Source of the DNA: Microvirga tunisiensis
GTDB lineage: Bacteria; Pseudomonadota; Alphaproteobacteria; Rhizobiales; Beijerinckiaceae
Assembly: GCF_009296175.1 (NCBI RefSeq)
Contig: NZ_VOSK01000026.1
Span: forward strand, 1-48,017
Length of the DNA: 48,017 nt
Direction: 5' to 3'
Shown here: positions 14,601 through 22,776 of the stretch, in pieces
How positions within the stretch are numbered: position 1 is the stretch's first letter
Layout of the letters: each line of letters starts with the position of its first letter
Position numbers and translations under genes: made by a program
Notes under the pieces: model-generated
Databases searched by the model: none
The model's input: the letters and a program-made list of their open reading frames with translations, nothing else
Told to the model about the DNA's origin: nothing

Positions 14601-14906
14601 CTAACGGCGCTTGTGAGAATGAGGCAGGACTGGGCTTGGGGCGTTCAGGTCTTGGGCTTGCGCATAATCGGCTCGTTCTCGCCGGTCGGGCAGGGCTGGG
14701 GTCATCTCCAGAACCTCAGCAACCCGCTGCTTGCCACGCTCCGCCTCGATCCTGACCCGCACCGTGGTTCCCCGTGGAAGCCAGACATAGCCCGCCTGCT
14801 TGAGCACTGACATGTGCAGGAAGGCGTCGCCGTAGCCGTTGCTCAGGGCCACGAAGCCAAACTGCTTGGTCAGGTCAAACCAAGCGACCGTTCCCGTGAC
14901 CGTCAT
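14601..14906 (-). CDS. Divergent cold-shock-domain protein
   Basis: 101 residues from ATG 14906 with GGAGGTC upstream. One cold-shock domain: MTVTGTVAWFDLTKQFGFVA, GDAFLHMSVLKQAGYVWLPR, GTTVRVRIEAERGKQRVAEV. RNP-1 is KQFGFV instead of KGFGFI and RNP-2 is AFLHMS instead of VFVHxS. The binding surface is therefore related but altered, and the loop before VWLPRGT is longer than in CspA. The last ~25 residues (RRERADYAQAQDLNAPSPVL) form a polar tail. In alphaproteobacteria such variants often replace a second domain of two-domain Csp proteins. Nucleic-acid binding is expected; cold induction is unknown. Confidence 0.75.
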   Translation of the reverse strand: MTVTGTVAWFDLTKQFGFVALSNGYGDAFLHMSVLKQAGYVWLPRGTTVRVRIEAERGKQRVAEVLEMTPALPDRRERADYAQAQDLNAPSPVLPHSHKRR

Positions 14907-15180
14907 GCCCGACCTCCGCGAGCGGCAACGTCGGCACAACCGGCCTGGGTTCGCCAGTCATCAGCTCGCGCACGGCGCTCCGCTTGCACAGCGAGCCTCA
15001 TCGGCCCTTGTGCCGGATCGGCGGAGCCTTCACCGGCCACGCAGAGCCTTTTTCGGCAAAGTTAATCTTCAAGACCCACATAGATGGACGACAGGTTTTC
15101 ATTTGCATGGGATAGTTACTTTACTGTCAGCAACTGATCTCAGGCGCTGATAGCAGAGAGATCCGTGTGCTCCCGCCTGC

Positions 15181-15994
15181 GGCGTTGTCACGTTAACCTG
15201 GGCATGAGATCGAGCGGTGTAGATGGTCCGGCATGAGCAAGCTTATCAGCTACAAACGCCATCGCTTTCCGCCTGAGATCATCGCCCATGCGGTCTGGTT
15301 GTACTTCCGGTTTCCTCTGAGCCTGCGATTGGTCGAGGAGATGTTGCTCGAGCGCGGCGTCGTTATCTCGTACGAGACCATCCGCCGCTGGGCGCTGAAG
15401 TTCGGGCCGGCGTACGCTCGCCGCCTCAGGCGCAAGACGCCAAGCCGTCGCGACGTGTGGCACTTGGATGAGGTTGTGATTACGATCTCTGGCCAGAAGC
15501 ACTGGTTGTGTCGGGCGGTGGATTAGGATGGCTATGTGCTCGATGAGGTTATCCAGACCCGCCGTGACACCAAGGCGGCCAAACGCTTGCTGAGGCGTCT
15601 TTTGCGCAAGCAGGGCTGCCCACCCCGGCGGATGATCACCGACAAGCTCGGCTCTTATGCTGCCGCCCAGCGTCAGATCATGCCAGATGTCGAGCACCGC
15701 TCCCACAAAGGGGTCAACAATCGGGCAGAAAATTCGCATCTTCCGTTCCGCCAACGAGAGCGGGTGATGCAAGGCTTTCGATCGCCCAGGTACCTGCAGC
15801 GGTTCGTGAATGTCTTCTCGGCCGTCCGCAATCTTTTCGTTCCACCTCGCTCCAGCCGCTCCGCCCCTGCCACCCATCTGCACCGCCTCAACGCCATGGC
15901 GGAATGGAAAGCTGTGACCAACATTGCTGCCTGAGCCCGTCCGGCGACCAATTCGACCTGAAGTGCACTTGCTGGCAGTTAATGTGACAACGCC
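15181..15994 (+). mobile_element. IS6-family insertion sequence
   Basis: The element is 814 bp long. Terminal inverted repeats GGCGTTGTCACGTTAA (15181-15196) and its complement at 15979-15994 differ at one position. It contains a single transposase gene on the plus strand, interrupted by an amber codon. No 8-bp target duplication was seen at the flanks (CCGCCTGC left, GAAATAGT right), so one end may have recombined. It forms the left border of the catabolic island. Confidence 0.82.
15233..15934 (+). pseudogene. IS6-family transposase with in-frame amber stop
   Basis: ATG 15233 begins MSKLISYKRHRFPPEIIAHA, the zinc-finger-free start of the IS6/IS26 type. It continues through the helix-turn-helix (RGVVISYETIRRWALKFGP) to the first catalytic Asp (WHLDEV). 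After CRAVD the codon TAG (15524-15526) stands where the family has Gln/Lys in VDxDG. The same frame resumes with DGYVLDEVIQTRRDTKAAKR, the second Asp in MITDKLGSY and the Glu in NRAENSH, ending at 15934. A single C-to-T change explains the stop. Unless suppressed, no active enzyme is made. Confidence 0.85.
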
Positions 15995-16130
15995 GAAATA
16001 GTAACCGCACAGGCGTATGTCCGACGGTACGACTTCGATCAGCGCGCCGCTATTCAAATCATCCTCACCAGCATCTCGTTGGCCAGTGCGACGCCCTGTC
16101 CGAGGGGCCTGTCATCGCACGCACTCTGTC

Positions 16131-17408
16131 TCATGCCGCTTCGACTCCACACCACTCGGCGATGAAGAGCGCCATCGCGGTGGTGATGCGCTTGATGGAC
16201 GCAATGCTGGCTCGTTCGTCGAATCCATGGATGTTCTGGGAACTCGGACCATAACAAAGCGCCGGAATCTTATCGTAAAGCGCATAGACGCGCGCGTCGA
16301 GATAGCCCGCCGTCATGAAGGTTTCTAGCGGCTTGCCCGTTGCAGCTTCATGGGCGCGGCCGAGCACGGATTCGGCCTCGGAACCGGGCGCGAGCACGTA
16401 GCCCTCGGTGTAAAAACCGTTGAAGGTCACCAGCGGGGGATTGTTGGCAAAATAGGCATCGGACCGCGCGAACGCGCCGAGACGGTTGCGGATTTCCTGG
16501 GCGGCCTCTTCGGCGGACGTGCCGGGATAAATCGCGATCCGGCAATCAAGCCGGCACCAGCACGGGACTGATGAGGCCCAGTCGCCACCCTCGATCTTGC
16601 CCACATTGAGGTTGATGGGGTGGGCTTCGTTCTCGAAATGCTCGCGTCCCACCTTGCGGGTGTTCCATTCCTCTTCCATCCGGCGCAGTTCGGCGATGAC
16701 GCGGTAGGCGGCGTCGATGGCGTTGGCCCCGGCTCCCATCTCGCGCACCGGGTGACCGCGAACCTCGACCTGGAACCACACCACGCCCACATTGGCGCGA
16801 ACCAGCTTTTCCTCTTCGGGCTCGGGAATGAGAACGGCATCGGCCTTGTAGCCACGCAGATGGGTCATTAACGCACCGTTGCCGGTCGATTCTTCCTCCA
16901 CAACGGACTGGACATAGACTGTCGCTGCCGGCTGCAGGCCAATGCGGCGTAAGGCGTCCATCGCGAAGAGATTTGCCGCGTGGCCGACCTTCATGTCGGC
17001 GCCGCCGCGACCGTAGATCCAATCCCCCTCGATCACCGGATCGAACGGGGCATGTGTCCACATCTCGGCAGGTCCGGGGGGGACAACGTCCACGTGGGCC
17101 TGAAGAATGAGCGAGCGACCGGCCTCTGTCCGCGGGCGGTGAATTCCGACGACGATCGGCGCCTCCGAATGCTCGTCCGTCCAGGGCGATCCGCCCGGGT
17201 GACTTTCGATGGCGGCGCGATCCATCTCGAACCTGTCCATCGCGTAGCCACGGTCCGACAGCTGACGAAATACGAAATCCTGCACGGTGTGTTCGGCGCC
17301 ACGCACGGACGGGAAGCGAATCATCTCCTGCGTGAAGGCCAGCTGATCGGCAAAGCCCGCCTCGACGGAGGCGATGATCTTGTCACGGAGGTCGGCTTCC
17401 AGGGTCAT
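16131..17408 (-). CDS. ArgE/DapE-family metallo-deacylase (M20)
   Basis: 425 residues. M20 enzymes cleave N-acyl groups or small peptides from amino acids with two Zn ions. Metal-site motifs are intact: ILQAHVDVVPPG (His105, Asp107), YGRGGADMKVG (Asp138), the general-base pair VVEEEST (Glu171/172), LIPEPEEE and the C-terminal YGPSSQNIHGFDE with its His ligand. A dimerisation insert lies between about residues 210 and 330 (RGHPVREMGAGANAIDAAYR). Cytoplasmic; no signal peptide. Divergent from the IclR operon with a ~125-base shared control region. Within the island it would release a free amine or amino acid from an N-acylated substrate; the acyl group is not predictable. The acetyltransferase on the other side of the promoter could catalyse the reverse step. 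Confidence 0.9.
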   Translation of the reverse strand: MTLEADLRDKIIASVEAGFADQLAFTQEMIRFPSVRGAEHTVQDFVFRQLSDRGYAMDRFEMDRAAIESHPGGSPWTDEHSEAPIVVGIHRPRTEAGRSLILQAHVDVVPPGPAEMWTHAPFDPVIEGDWIYGRGGADMKVGHAANLFAMDALRRIGLQPAATVYVQSVVEEESTGNGALMTHLRGYKADAVLIPEPEEEKLVRANVGVVWFQVEVRGHPVREMGAGANAIDAAYRVIAELRRMEEEWNTRKVGREHFENEAHPINLNVGKIEGGDWASSVPCWCRLDCRIAIYPGTSAEEAAQEIRNRLGAFARSDAYFANNPPLVTFNGFYTEGYVLAPGSEAESVLGRAHEAATGKPLETFMTAGYLDARVYALYDKIPALCYGPSSQNIHGFDERASIASIKRITTAMALFIAEWCGVEAA

Positions 17409-17472
17409 GGGTGCGCTCGCATCAGACGGGTCAGGATTATGGTGACGAAGGGAGTATTTGCAAGGGCTCTGA

Positions 17473-17501
17473 CTTGTGTCAAACTATGACTGCTTGTGTC
17501 A
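17473..17501. promoter_or_regulatory. Direct repeat CTTGTGTCA in divergent promoter region
   Basis: CTTGTGTCA occurs at 17473-17481 and 17493-17501, 20 bases apart start to start, or about two helical turns. It lies between the deacylase (minus) and the IclR-type regulator (plus). The spacing and place suit an operator of the adjacent regulator, but IclR sites are usually palindromic, so this is tentative. Confidence 0.35.
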
Positions 17502-17535
17502 CCTGATGGCACTTGGGAGGGTTTCTGAACCGGTG

Positions 17536-18375
17536 ATGGACCACGCCGACACGCTTCCGCGGTTTCCCGGGAAACCTGGAGTGCCCCAGGTGCGCGCCGT
17601 CGAGCGGGCGGTGGCACTGTTGCGCGCCTTTGCGCCCGATCGACCGCGCCTGACATTGACAGAGCTTGCCCAAGCGACCGCGCTCGACAAGGGAACGGCA
17701 CGCCGTCTCCTGCACACGCTGATCGCGACGGGCGTTGTCGGCTTCGATGCGCGCGCACAGCATTACATGCTCGACCCCGCCATTCTGGAGATTGCCTCCG
17801 CAGTGCAGGTGGGATCCGACTTGCGCGATATTGCTTCACCCATTCTGGGAGAAGTCTCCGAGGCAACGGCCACATCCGCATTCCTTTGGATCCCCCATGA
17901 GCACGCGGCTTTGTGCGTCGATCGCGTTCGCGCGCCGCGGCTTCATATCGACACCACCTGGTTCGCCGTCGGTGCGCGCGCGGCGCTCAATTGCGGTGCC
18001 GGTCCTCGGATCGTGCTCGCCTTCATCGACGATGACACACGCGAACGCAGCCTCGCGGGCGATATGCCCCGGCGCACGGCGTTCAGCGAGACTTCGCCCG
18101 CAAAATTGCGCAAAGCCGCGAAAACCATTCGTCAAAGAGGGTGGGAACTGGCAAAGGACGATTTCTATGTCGGCCTCGCGGCGCTCGGCGTGCCCATTTT
18201 GGACCGCAGCGGAGTGTTCGCCGGATCCCTCAGCATCACGGGCCTCACCGCCGATATCGTGGCGAATGCTCCGACCCGGCACCTGAAGGTACTCAAAGAC
18301 GCAGCCGAACGGATCGGGGCCAGGCTTCAGACCCACCACACAGAAGTCGATCGCCGGCAGGGGAGGAAACCATGA
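17536..18375 (+). CDS. IclR-family transcriptional regulator
   Basis: 279 residues from ATG 17536; GGGAGGG is 13-19 bases upstream. Alternative starts at 17476 (GTG) or 17506 (ATG) add a poorly protein-like extension. N-terminal winged helix-turn-helix: VRAVERAVALLRAFAPDRPR, TLTELAQATALDKGTARRLL, HTLIATGVVGFD. A C-terminal effector-binding domain follows from about residue 95 (SDLRDIASPILGEVSEATAT, then VGARAALNCGAGPRIVLAF and GLAALGVPILDRSGVFAGSL). IclR proteins are dimeric or tetrameric repressors or activators of catabolic genes and bind small acids or amines. The stop overlaps the next start (ATGA), so regulator, acetyltransferase and exporter form an operon divergent from the deacylase. 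Confidence 0.9.
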   Translation: MDHADTLPRFPGKPGVPQVRAVERAVALLRAFAPDRPRLTLTELAQATALDKGTARRLLHTLIATGVVGFDARAQHYMLDPAILEIASAVQVGSDLRDIASPILGEVSEATATSAFLWIPHEHAALCVDRVRAPRLHIDTTWFAVGARAALNCGAGPRIVLAFIDDDTRERSLAGDMPRRTAFSETSPAKLRKAAKTIRQRGWELAKDDFYVGLAALGVPILDRSGVFAGSLSITGLTADIVANAPTRHLKVLKDAAERIGARLQTHHTEVDRRQGRKP

Positions 18376-18869
18376 GCGCAACCAGCAGCACATCGGGTGC
18401 GGCCATTGGGGCAAACGCAATGATACCCCGCGTTGTCCCGGTGTCCCCGGAACACCGCGACGCCTGGGAGAAGCTGTATGCTGGCTACGCGGAATTTTAC
18501 CGGGTCACGCAGATACCCGAGATGCGCGCTACCGTCTGGGGGTGGTTGCAGGACCCCGAACACGAGGTGGAGGGGTTCGTTGCCCTCGACCAGAACGATC
18601 GACCCATCGGCCTTGCGCACTTTCGAGCCTTCGCGCGTCCGCTGGCTGCAACGACGGGTGGCTTTCTGGATGATCTGTTCGTGGCGCCCGATGCGCGCGG
18701 CTCCGGCGCTGCGCAGGCGCTGATCGACGCGGTCGTCGAGGCCGGCCGCGGTCGGGGCTGGACGGTTATCCGGTGGATTACCGCCGACGACAATTATCGC
18801 GCGCGGTCGGCCTATGATCGCATCGCGGGCCGCACAAAATGGATCACCTACGAGATCAAGACGCCTTGA
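18372..18869 (+). CDS. GNAT-family N-acetyltransferase
   Basis: 165 residues from ATG 18372, overlapping the regulator's stop by four bases. GNAT fold: VVPVSPEHRDAWEKLYAGYA, then EGFVALDQNDRPIGLAHFRA. The acetyl-CoA pyrophosphate loop is LDDLFVAPDARGSGAAQALI (R/Q-x-x-G-x-A as RGSGAA), and the C-terminal segment reads VIRWITADDNYRARSAYDRI. The terminal N-AR-YD pattern with a final KTKWITYE is that of small-molecule amine acetyltransferases. Within the operon it may acetylate an amine or amino acid, either for export by the next gene's transporter or for protection. It is the functional opposite of the deacylase across the promoter. Confidence 0.87.
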   Translation: MSATSSTSGAAIGANAMIPRVVPVSPEHRDAWEKLYAGYAEFYRVTQIPEMRATVWGWLQDPEHEVEGFVALDQNDRPIGLAHFRAFARPLAATTGGFLDDLFVAPDARGSGAAQALIDAVVEAGRGRGWTVIRWITADDNYRARSAYDRIAGRTKWITYEIKTP

Positions 18870-19783
18870 AAATCGAAGCGCGTGCAGCCAGGCCTACCCT
18901 CCCTGCCGCCTATTACAAGGCGGCGATCCCACTCCTTGCACTGCTCTGGGGCTTTAACTGGCCCGCGGTAAAGATTGTGCTGTCCGAGATCAGCCCTTGG
19001 GCGTTTCGGGCAAGCGCCATGAGCCTCGGGGGCGCGGTGCTCGCCGGAGTCGCTCTCATGCGCGGCGACTCGCTTGCCGTGAGGCGCGACCATTGGGCGC
19101 GACTCATCGGCGCCGGATTTCTCTCCATCGCGGCCTTCAATATCCTGCTCACATTCGCACAGCTCTCCGGCCCCACGTCGCGAGCCGCTATCGTCACGTT
19201 CACGATGCCGATCTGGACCGTGATCTTCGCGCGACTTCTGCTCGGCGAGAAATTCGACCGGCGACAATGCCTCGGGCTTGCACTCGGGGCCGGCGGATTG
19301 GTGGCACTGGGATGGCCGTTGCTGAGGAGCGGTGAGCTCACGACCGGAGTGCTTCTGTCACTGGTGGCGGGAATTTACTGGGCTCTCGGCACCATCGTCA
19401 GCAAGCGGTTTCCCGTAGCGGCGCCGCCCCTCACGATCGCCACGTGGCAAATTCTCGTCGGCGCGGCCTGCGCCATAGGGGGCATGATTGCGTTCGAGGG
19501 CGTGCCCGTGCCGCATGCACTCCAGGCGGCCACCATCATGGCATTTCTCTACCACGTGCTTCTTTCGCAGGCGCTTGCCTATCTTCTCTGGTTCGCCATC
19601 CTGGCGCGTGTACCGGCCGGCACTGCGAGCCTTGGAACATTAATGGTTCCTCCGGTCGGGGTTTACGGCGCGATGCTACTGCTCGGTGAACAACCAACGA
19701 TGGCCGATTTCATCGGGCTCATTCTGGTGATCGGTGCGGCCGCGTCAGTACTCCTCCCCGCGCGAGGTTCACGGGCATCATGA
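18839..19783 (+). CDS. EamA/DMT-superfamily transporter
   Basis: 314 residues from ATG 18839, overlapping the acetyltransferase by 31 bases. A TTG at 18866 that overlaps its stop codon (TTGA) is an equally plausible coupled start and would remove nine residues. Ten membrane segments in two EamA repeats: first from AAIPLLALLWGFNWPAVKIV to LALGAGGLVALGWPLL, second from GVLLSLVAGIYWALGTIVSK to FIGLILVIGAAASVLLPAR. DMT carriers exchange or export amino acids and other metabolites across the inner membrane. Next to an acetyltransferase and an IclR regulator, export of the substrate or its acetyl form is a reasonable inference. Uptake cannot be excluded. Confidence 0.88.
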   Translation: MDHLRDQDALKIEARAARPTLPAAYYKAAIPLLALLWGFNWPAVKIVLSEISPWAFRASAMSLGGAVLAGVALMRGDSLAVRRDHWARLIGAGFLSIAAFNILLTFAQLSGPTSRAAIVTFTMPIWTVIFARLLLGEKFDRRQCLGLALGAGGLVALGWPLLRSGELTTGVLLSLVAGIYWALGTIVSKRFPVAAPPLTIATWQILVGAACAIGGMIAFEGVPVPHALQAATIMAFLYHVLLSQALAYLLWFAILARVPAGTASLGTLMVPPVGVYGAMLLLGEQPTMADFIGLILVIGAAASVLLPARGSRAS

Positions 19784-19871
19784 GCGCCACGCGAAACGTC
19801 CCGGATCGACATCGCTCGCGCGATGTTGGACAATCCACCATCGAAATCGTAGCACATCACGCGAGAGAAAC

Positions 19872-20195
19872 ATGGCTTTCCAATGCACGATCCCTGCTGT
19901 CCCGACAGTGCAGCAAGACGACTCGACCATTCGCATCACCCGATGGGATTTTCCGACCGGCGCGGTAACCGGCTGGCACCGGCACGAATGGCCTTATTTC
20001 GTCATCATGCTCACGGACGGAATCCTCAGAATTCATGATGGCAAATCGGCGAGGGACGTACCGCTCGTCGCTGGACAATCCTATATGCGCCTCGCCGGGA
20101 TCGAGCACGATGTCATGAACGGATCGGAGCACCCGATCGCGTTCGTCGAAATCGAGGTCAAGCAGCCGGAGGCTCTCTCGCAGGCGCCCGCCTAA
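19872..20195 (+). CDS. Single-domain cupin protein
   Basis: 107 residues from ATG 19872. The first cupin motif is TGWHRHEWPYFVIMLTDGIL (two His and a distant Glu-like position) and the second is GQSYMRLAGIEHDVMN (His). This is enough to hold a divalent metal. Small cupins of this type are found in catabolic operons as isomerases, dioxygenases or sensors; which applies here is unknown. Eighty-eight bases after the exporter gene, probably the last gene of the plus-strand operon; it converges on the aminotransferase-fold gene. Confidence 0.88.
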   Translation: MAFQCTIPAVPTVQQDDSTIRITRWDFPTGAVTGWHRHEWPYFVIMLTDGILRIHDGKSARDVPLVAGQSYMRLAGIEHDVMNGSEHPIAFVEIEVKQPEALSQAPA

Positions 20196-20221
20196 TCGCC
20201 TGGTTTTGGCCGCGGTCTCGC

Positions 20222-21547
20222 CTAGCGGCCCGCGACTTCCCTCAGGACCTCGTCGAGTGCGGTGAGGAACAGGTCCGCGTTGTCGTTCGAGAAGACGAGA
20301 GGCGGCCTGATCTTGAGGACATTGGCAGCAGGCCCGGCCGCGCTGATGAGGATGCGGCGGGCGCGAAGCCCGTTGACGACACGGGCGGTTTCATCCGTTG
20401 CAGGCTCGCGCGTCCGCGGATTGCTCACGAGTTCGACGCCGACGAATAGGCCGGCAGCGCGAATGTCGCCGATCATCGCGTGCGTCTTTGCCAGTTCCTC
20501 AAGGCCGTCGCTAAGACGGGCGCCCACCGCGGCGGCATTGTCGATGAGGTTTTCGTTTTCGATGACATCCAGCACCGCCATCCCGACCGCGACCGAGACG
20601 GGGTTTCCGCCGAACGTGTTGAAATAGCGCAGATTCTGACCGAACTCGGCCAGAATCTCCGGACGCGCCACCATGCCGGCTATGGGATGCCCATTGCCCA
20701 TCGGCTTTCCGAGCGTGACGATGTCGGGAACGATGCCGTGGCGCTGGAAACCCCACATCTGGCCGCCGGTCCGGCCAAATCCCGGCTGAACCTCGTCGGC
20801 GATGAAGACCCCGCCGGCCTTGTGCATGACCGCGACAGCCTCTGCGAGGAAGCCGGGCGGATCTGTGAATACGCCATCGCTGGAAAAAATAGTGTCGACG
20901 ATAAGCCCCGCCGGCTTGATGCCGTTGGCACGCATGTCATCAATCGCGCATTGCACATGACGAGCGAACAACGCGCCCACATCCTGACCACTATTTCGAT
21001 AGGCATCCGGCGCTGGCACCGTGCGAACGTGATCGCCGAGCCTCATTGAACTGCCGAGAGATGGGGACATCTCCGCGACGGCGTTGGTGACGCCGTGATA
21101 GGCATAGTGCGTGACTATGAAGCCGGTGCCGCCAGCATGCGCCTTCGCTACGCGAAACGCCAGATCGTTCGCCTCACTGCCAGTGCAGGTGAACATTACG
21201 TGCCCAAACTCGGAAGGAAAGTGGCCCAAAAGCCGCTCGGCATAATCGAGAGCGGAATCATGCAGATATCGCGTATGGGTGTTGAGCGTGCGGGCCTGTC
21301 GGCAGAGCGCCTCTAGCACGTGTGGATGACAATGCCCGACCGATGCGACATTATTGTAAACGTCGAGATACGCACGCCCTTCGGGATCATAGAGCCACAC
21401 GCCTTTGCCGCGCACGACGTGAACGGGCTCGGTGTAGAAGAGCCGGTAGGCCGGGCCGAGAAGCCGCCGCCGCCGCGCGATCATCTCCCTTTGTTGCACA
21501 GACAAGTGGCCCGCATTGGCAGGGTCGTAGGCGTTGATCATCGTCAT
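20222..21547 (-). CDS. Class III aminotransferase-fold PLP enzyme, phospholyase candidate
   Basis: 441 residues (ATG 21547; ATG 21541 also possible). Complete fold-type I PLP enzyme: GVWLYDPEGRAYLDVYNNVA, TCTGSEANDLAFR (phosphate-binding), the catalytic Asp in IADEVQPGFGRTG (Asp251) and the Schiff-base Lys281 in TLGKPMGNGHP. Sequence features (NNVASVGHCHPHVLEALCRQ, NTHTRYLHDSALDYAERLLG) match the AGXT2-like branch. That branch includes ethanolamine-phosphate and 5-phosphohydroxylysine phospholyases, which remove phosphate and ammonia instead of transferring an amino group. The start overlaps the stop of the APH-fold kinase (ATGA), so kinase and PLP enzyme are translated together. This supports a kinase-then-lyase pathway. 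A true transaminase remains possible. Confidence 0.9.
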   Translation of the reverse strand: MTMINAYDPANAGHLSVQQREMIARRRRLLGPAYRLFYTEPVHVVRGKGVWLYDPEGRAYLDVYNNVASVGHCHPHVLEALCRQARTLNTHTRYLHDSALDYAERLLGHFPSEFGHVMFTCTGSEANDLAFRVAKAHAGGTGFIVTHYAYHGVTNAVAEMSPSLGSSMRLGDHVRTVPAPDAYRNSGQDVGALFARHVQCAIDDMRANGIKPAGLIVDTIFSSDGVFTDPPGFLAEAVAVMHKAGGVFIADEVQPGFGRTGGQMWGFQRHGIVPDIVTLGKPMGNGHPIAGMVARPEILAEFGQNLRYFNTFGGNPVSVAVGMAVLDVIENENLIDNAAAVGARLSDGLEELAKTHAMIGDIRAAGLFVGVELVSNPRTREPATDETARVVNGLRARRILISAAGPAANVLKIRPPLVFSNDNADLFLTALDEVLREVAGR

Positions 21548-22605
21548 ATCGATCGCTCCGTTTGGCAGGCTCGACGCAGGTAGATTTGCGCGTCCGTGCG
21601 ACTCAATTCACTGCACCGTGCTAGACCTGCCCAGGCCTGCGGGCTGTTGCGCAGGATATAGGTGGCGTTCTCAGGATACCGTGCTGCCCGCCACCCGGAG
21701 ATGGCGACCGTGAGGACCATGCGCGTCATGATCAAGTCGAAGAGAATGTCGAGTTCTTCGGGCTCGAGCGGAAGAACGCAGTGATAGGCGGAGATCATCT
21801 CGGCGGCAGTCTCAAGCGGATGGCTGCCGGACCGAAGCTGATAGGCGGCCGCCACCGCCAGATTGTTGATGAGGGGCGCGTGAACCATATCGCCGAAATC
21901 GATGATGCCAGCGATGCGGCTGTGATCATCGGGCGACACCAGCACGTTATGCGGGTTGAGATCGTTGTGAATCACCTGAGCGCGCAGGCGCGGCAGCTTC
22001 GGCAATGCGTGAGCCTCGAAGGTATCGAGATAGCCTTGTGCCAGGGTGCGGCGCGCCCTGTCCTGAACGTGAACGAGCAGGTCGCGTACGCGACTGGCAT
22101 GTTTCAGGTCCCACATCAGTTCGTGACCCGCGGCCGGGTGGAAGAATCCGCGCATCGCAAGGTCGAGGCGCGCCGTCTCCGCTCCGAGATTTCGCCTGAG
22201 CGCGGGGCCGGCCGATACGCGGTGGAAAGGCACTCCCTGCAGGAACGAGAGAACGCGAACGATGCGCGGCGTCTCATTTTCGAGGGCCAACACCCACTCG
22301 GCAGCGCCCGCCCGCGTCGGCACCAGACGGGGCACCGGAAGATTCGGATTGACCTGTGCGATATGGAGGAGAGCGCGGGTCTGAAAGTCGATTACCTCCC
22401 TACTTTCAGCCGGGTTGCTAACCTTCAGCACATAATGCTCATCGCCGACCTGGAGATGAAAGTTTCTATCACGTTCGCCGGCGAGCTCGGAGATACGCCC
22501 GGTGAGGCCGAAAACATCCCGTGCAACTCCGTCGACTTCGTCAAGCGTGAGGGCGGGAGAGGCCGTGTCGAGAAGCGAAGCGATGTCGGAGATCTGCTTG
22601 GTCAT
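21544..22605 (-). CDS. APH-fold small-molecule kinase (hydroxylysine/homoserine kinase type)
   Basis: 353 residues from ATG 22605 with GAGGAG upstream; the longer reading from 22659 would span a palindromic operator. Protein-kinase-like APH fold: YVLKVSNPAE (Lys61), catalytic loop VIHNDLNPHNVLV (Asp215, Asn220) and metal motif IIDFGDM (Asp236). The similarity is to hydroxylysine kinase and type II homoserine kinase. In many bacteria an APH domain and an AGXT2-like domain occur in one polypeptide, and here the two are adjacent, coupled genes. Expected reaction: ATP-dependent phosphorylation of a hydroxyl group on an amino alcohol or hydroxy-amino acid, giving the phospho-substrate of the PLP enzyme. 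Candidates are 5-hydroxylysine or ethanolamine. Confidence 0.86.
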   Translation of the reverse strand: MTKQISDIASLLDTASPALTLDEVDGVARDVFGLTGRISELAGERDRNFHLQVGDEHYVLKVSNPAESREVIDFQTRALLHIAQVNPNLPVPRLVPTRAGAAEWVLALENETPRIVRVLSFLQGVPFHRVSAGPALRRNLGAETARLDLAMRGFFHPAAGHELMWDLKHASRVRDLLVHVQDRARRTLAQGYLDTFEAHALPKLPRLRAQVIHNDLNPHNVLVSPDDHSRIAGIIDFGDMVHAPLINNLAVAAAYQLRSGSHPLETAAEMISAYHCVLPLEPEELDILFDLIMTRMVLTVAISGWRAARYPENATYILRNSPQAWAGLARCSELSRTDAQIYLRRACQTERSI

Positions 22606-22631
22606 CTTCGGAACTCCTCGGCGGCCTGTCG

Positions 22632-22650
22632 ATGATGCATGATGCATCAT
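22632..22650. promoter_or_regulatory. Palindromic operator candidate containing TGATGCATCA
   Basis: ATGATGCAT-G-ATGCATCAT is a perfect 9+1+9 palindrome and contains the 10-base palindrome TGATGCATCA at 22640-22649. It lies 27 bases before the kinase start. The same 10-mer recurs at 34490-34499 upstream of the transporter operon. The adjacent GntR/FCD regulator is the likeliest binder. Confidence 0.6.
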
Positions 22651-22776
22651 TTTATTCAAGAGAGGCCGTGCTTTTCTTAGTTCAACGGTGAGCGGAAGTG
22701 ACGCGAATACAATGTCGAGCCGCCCGCGATGGGAGTTTGCAGCACAGCGCGCGGCAAACGATGTCGTTTGGACAAT

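Noticed and set aside
15188-16057. 289-codon minus-strand frame across the IS6 element
   Set aside because: Runs through both ends of the IS and is antisense to the transposase.
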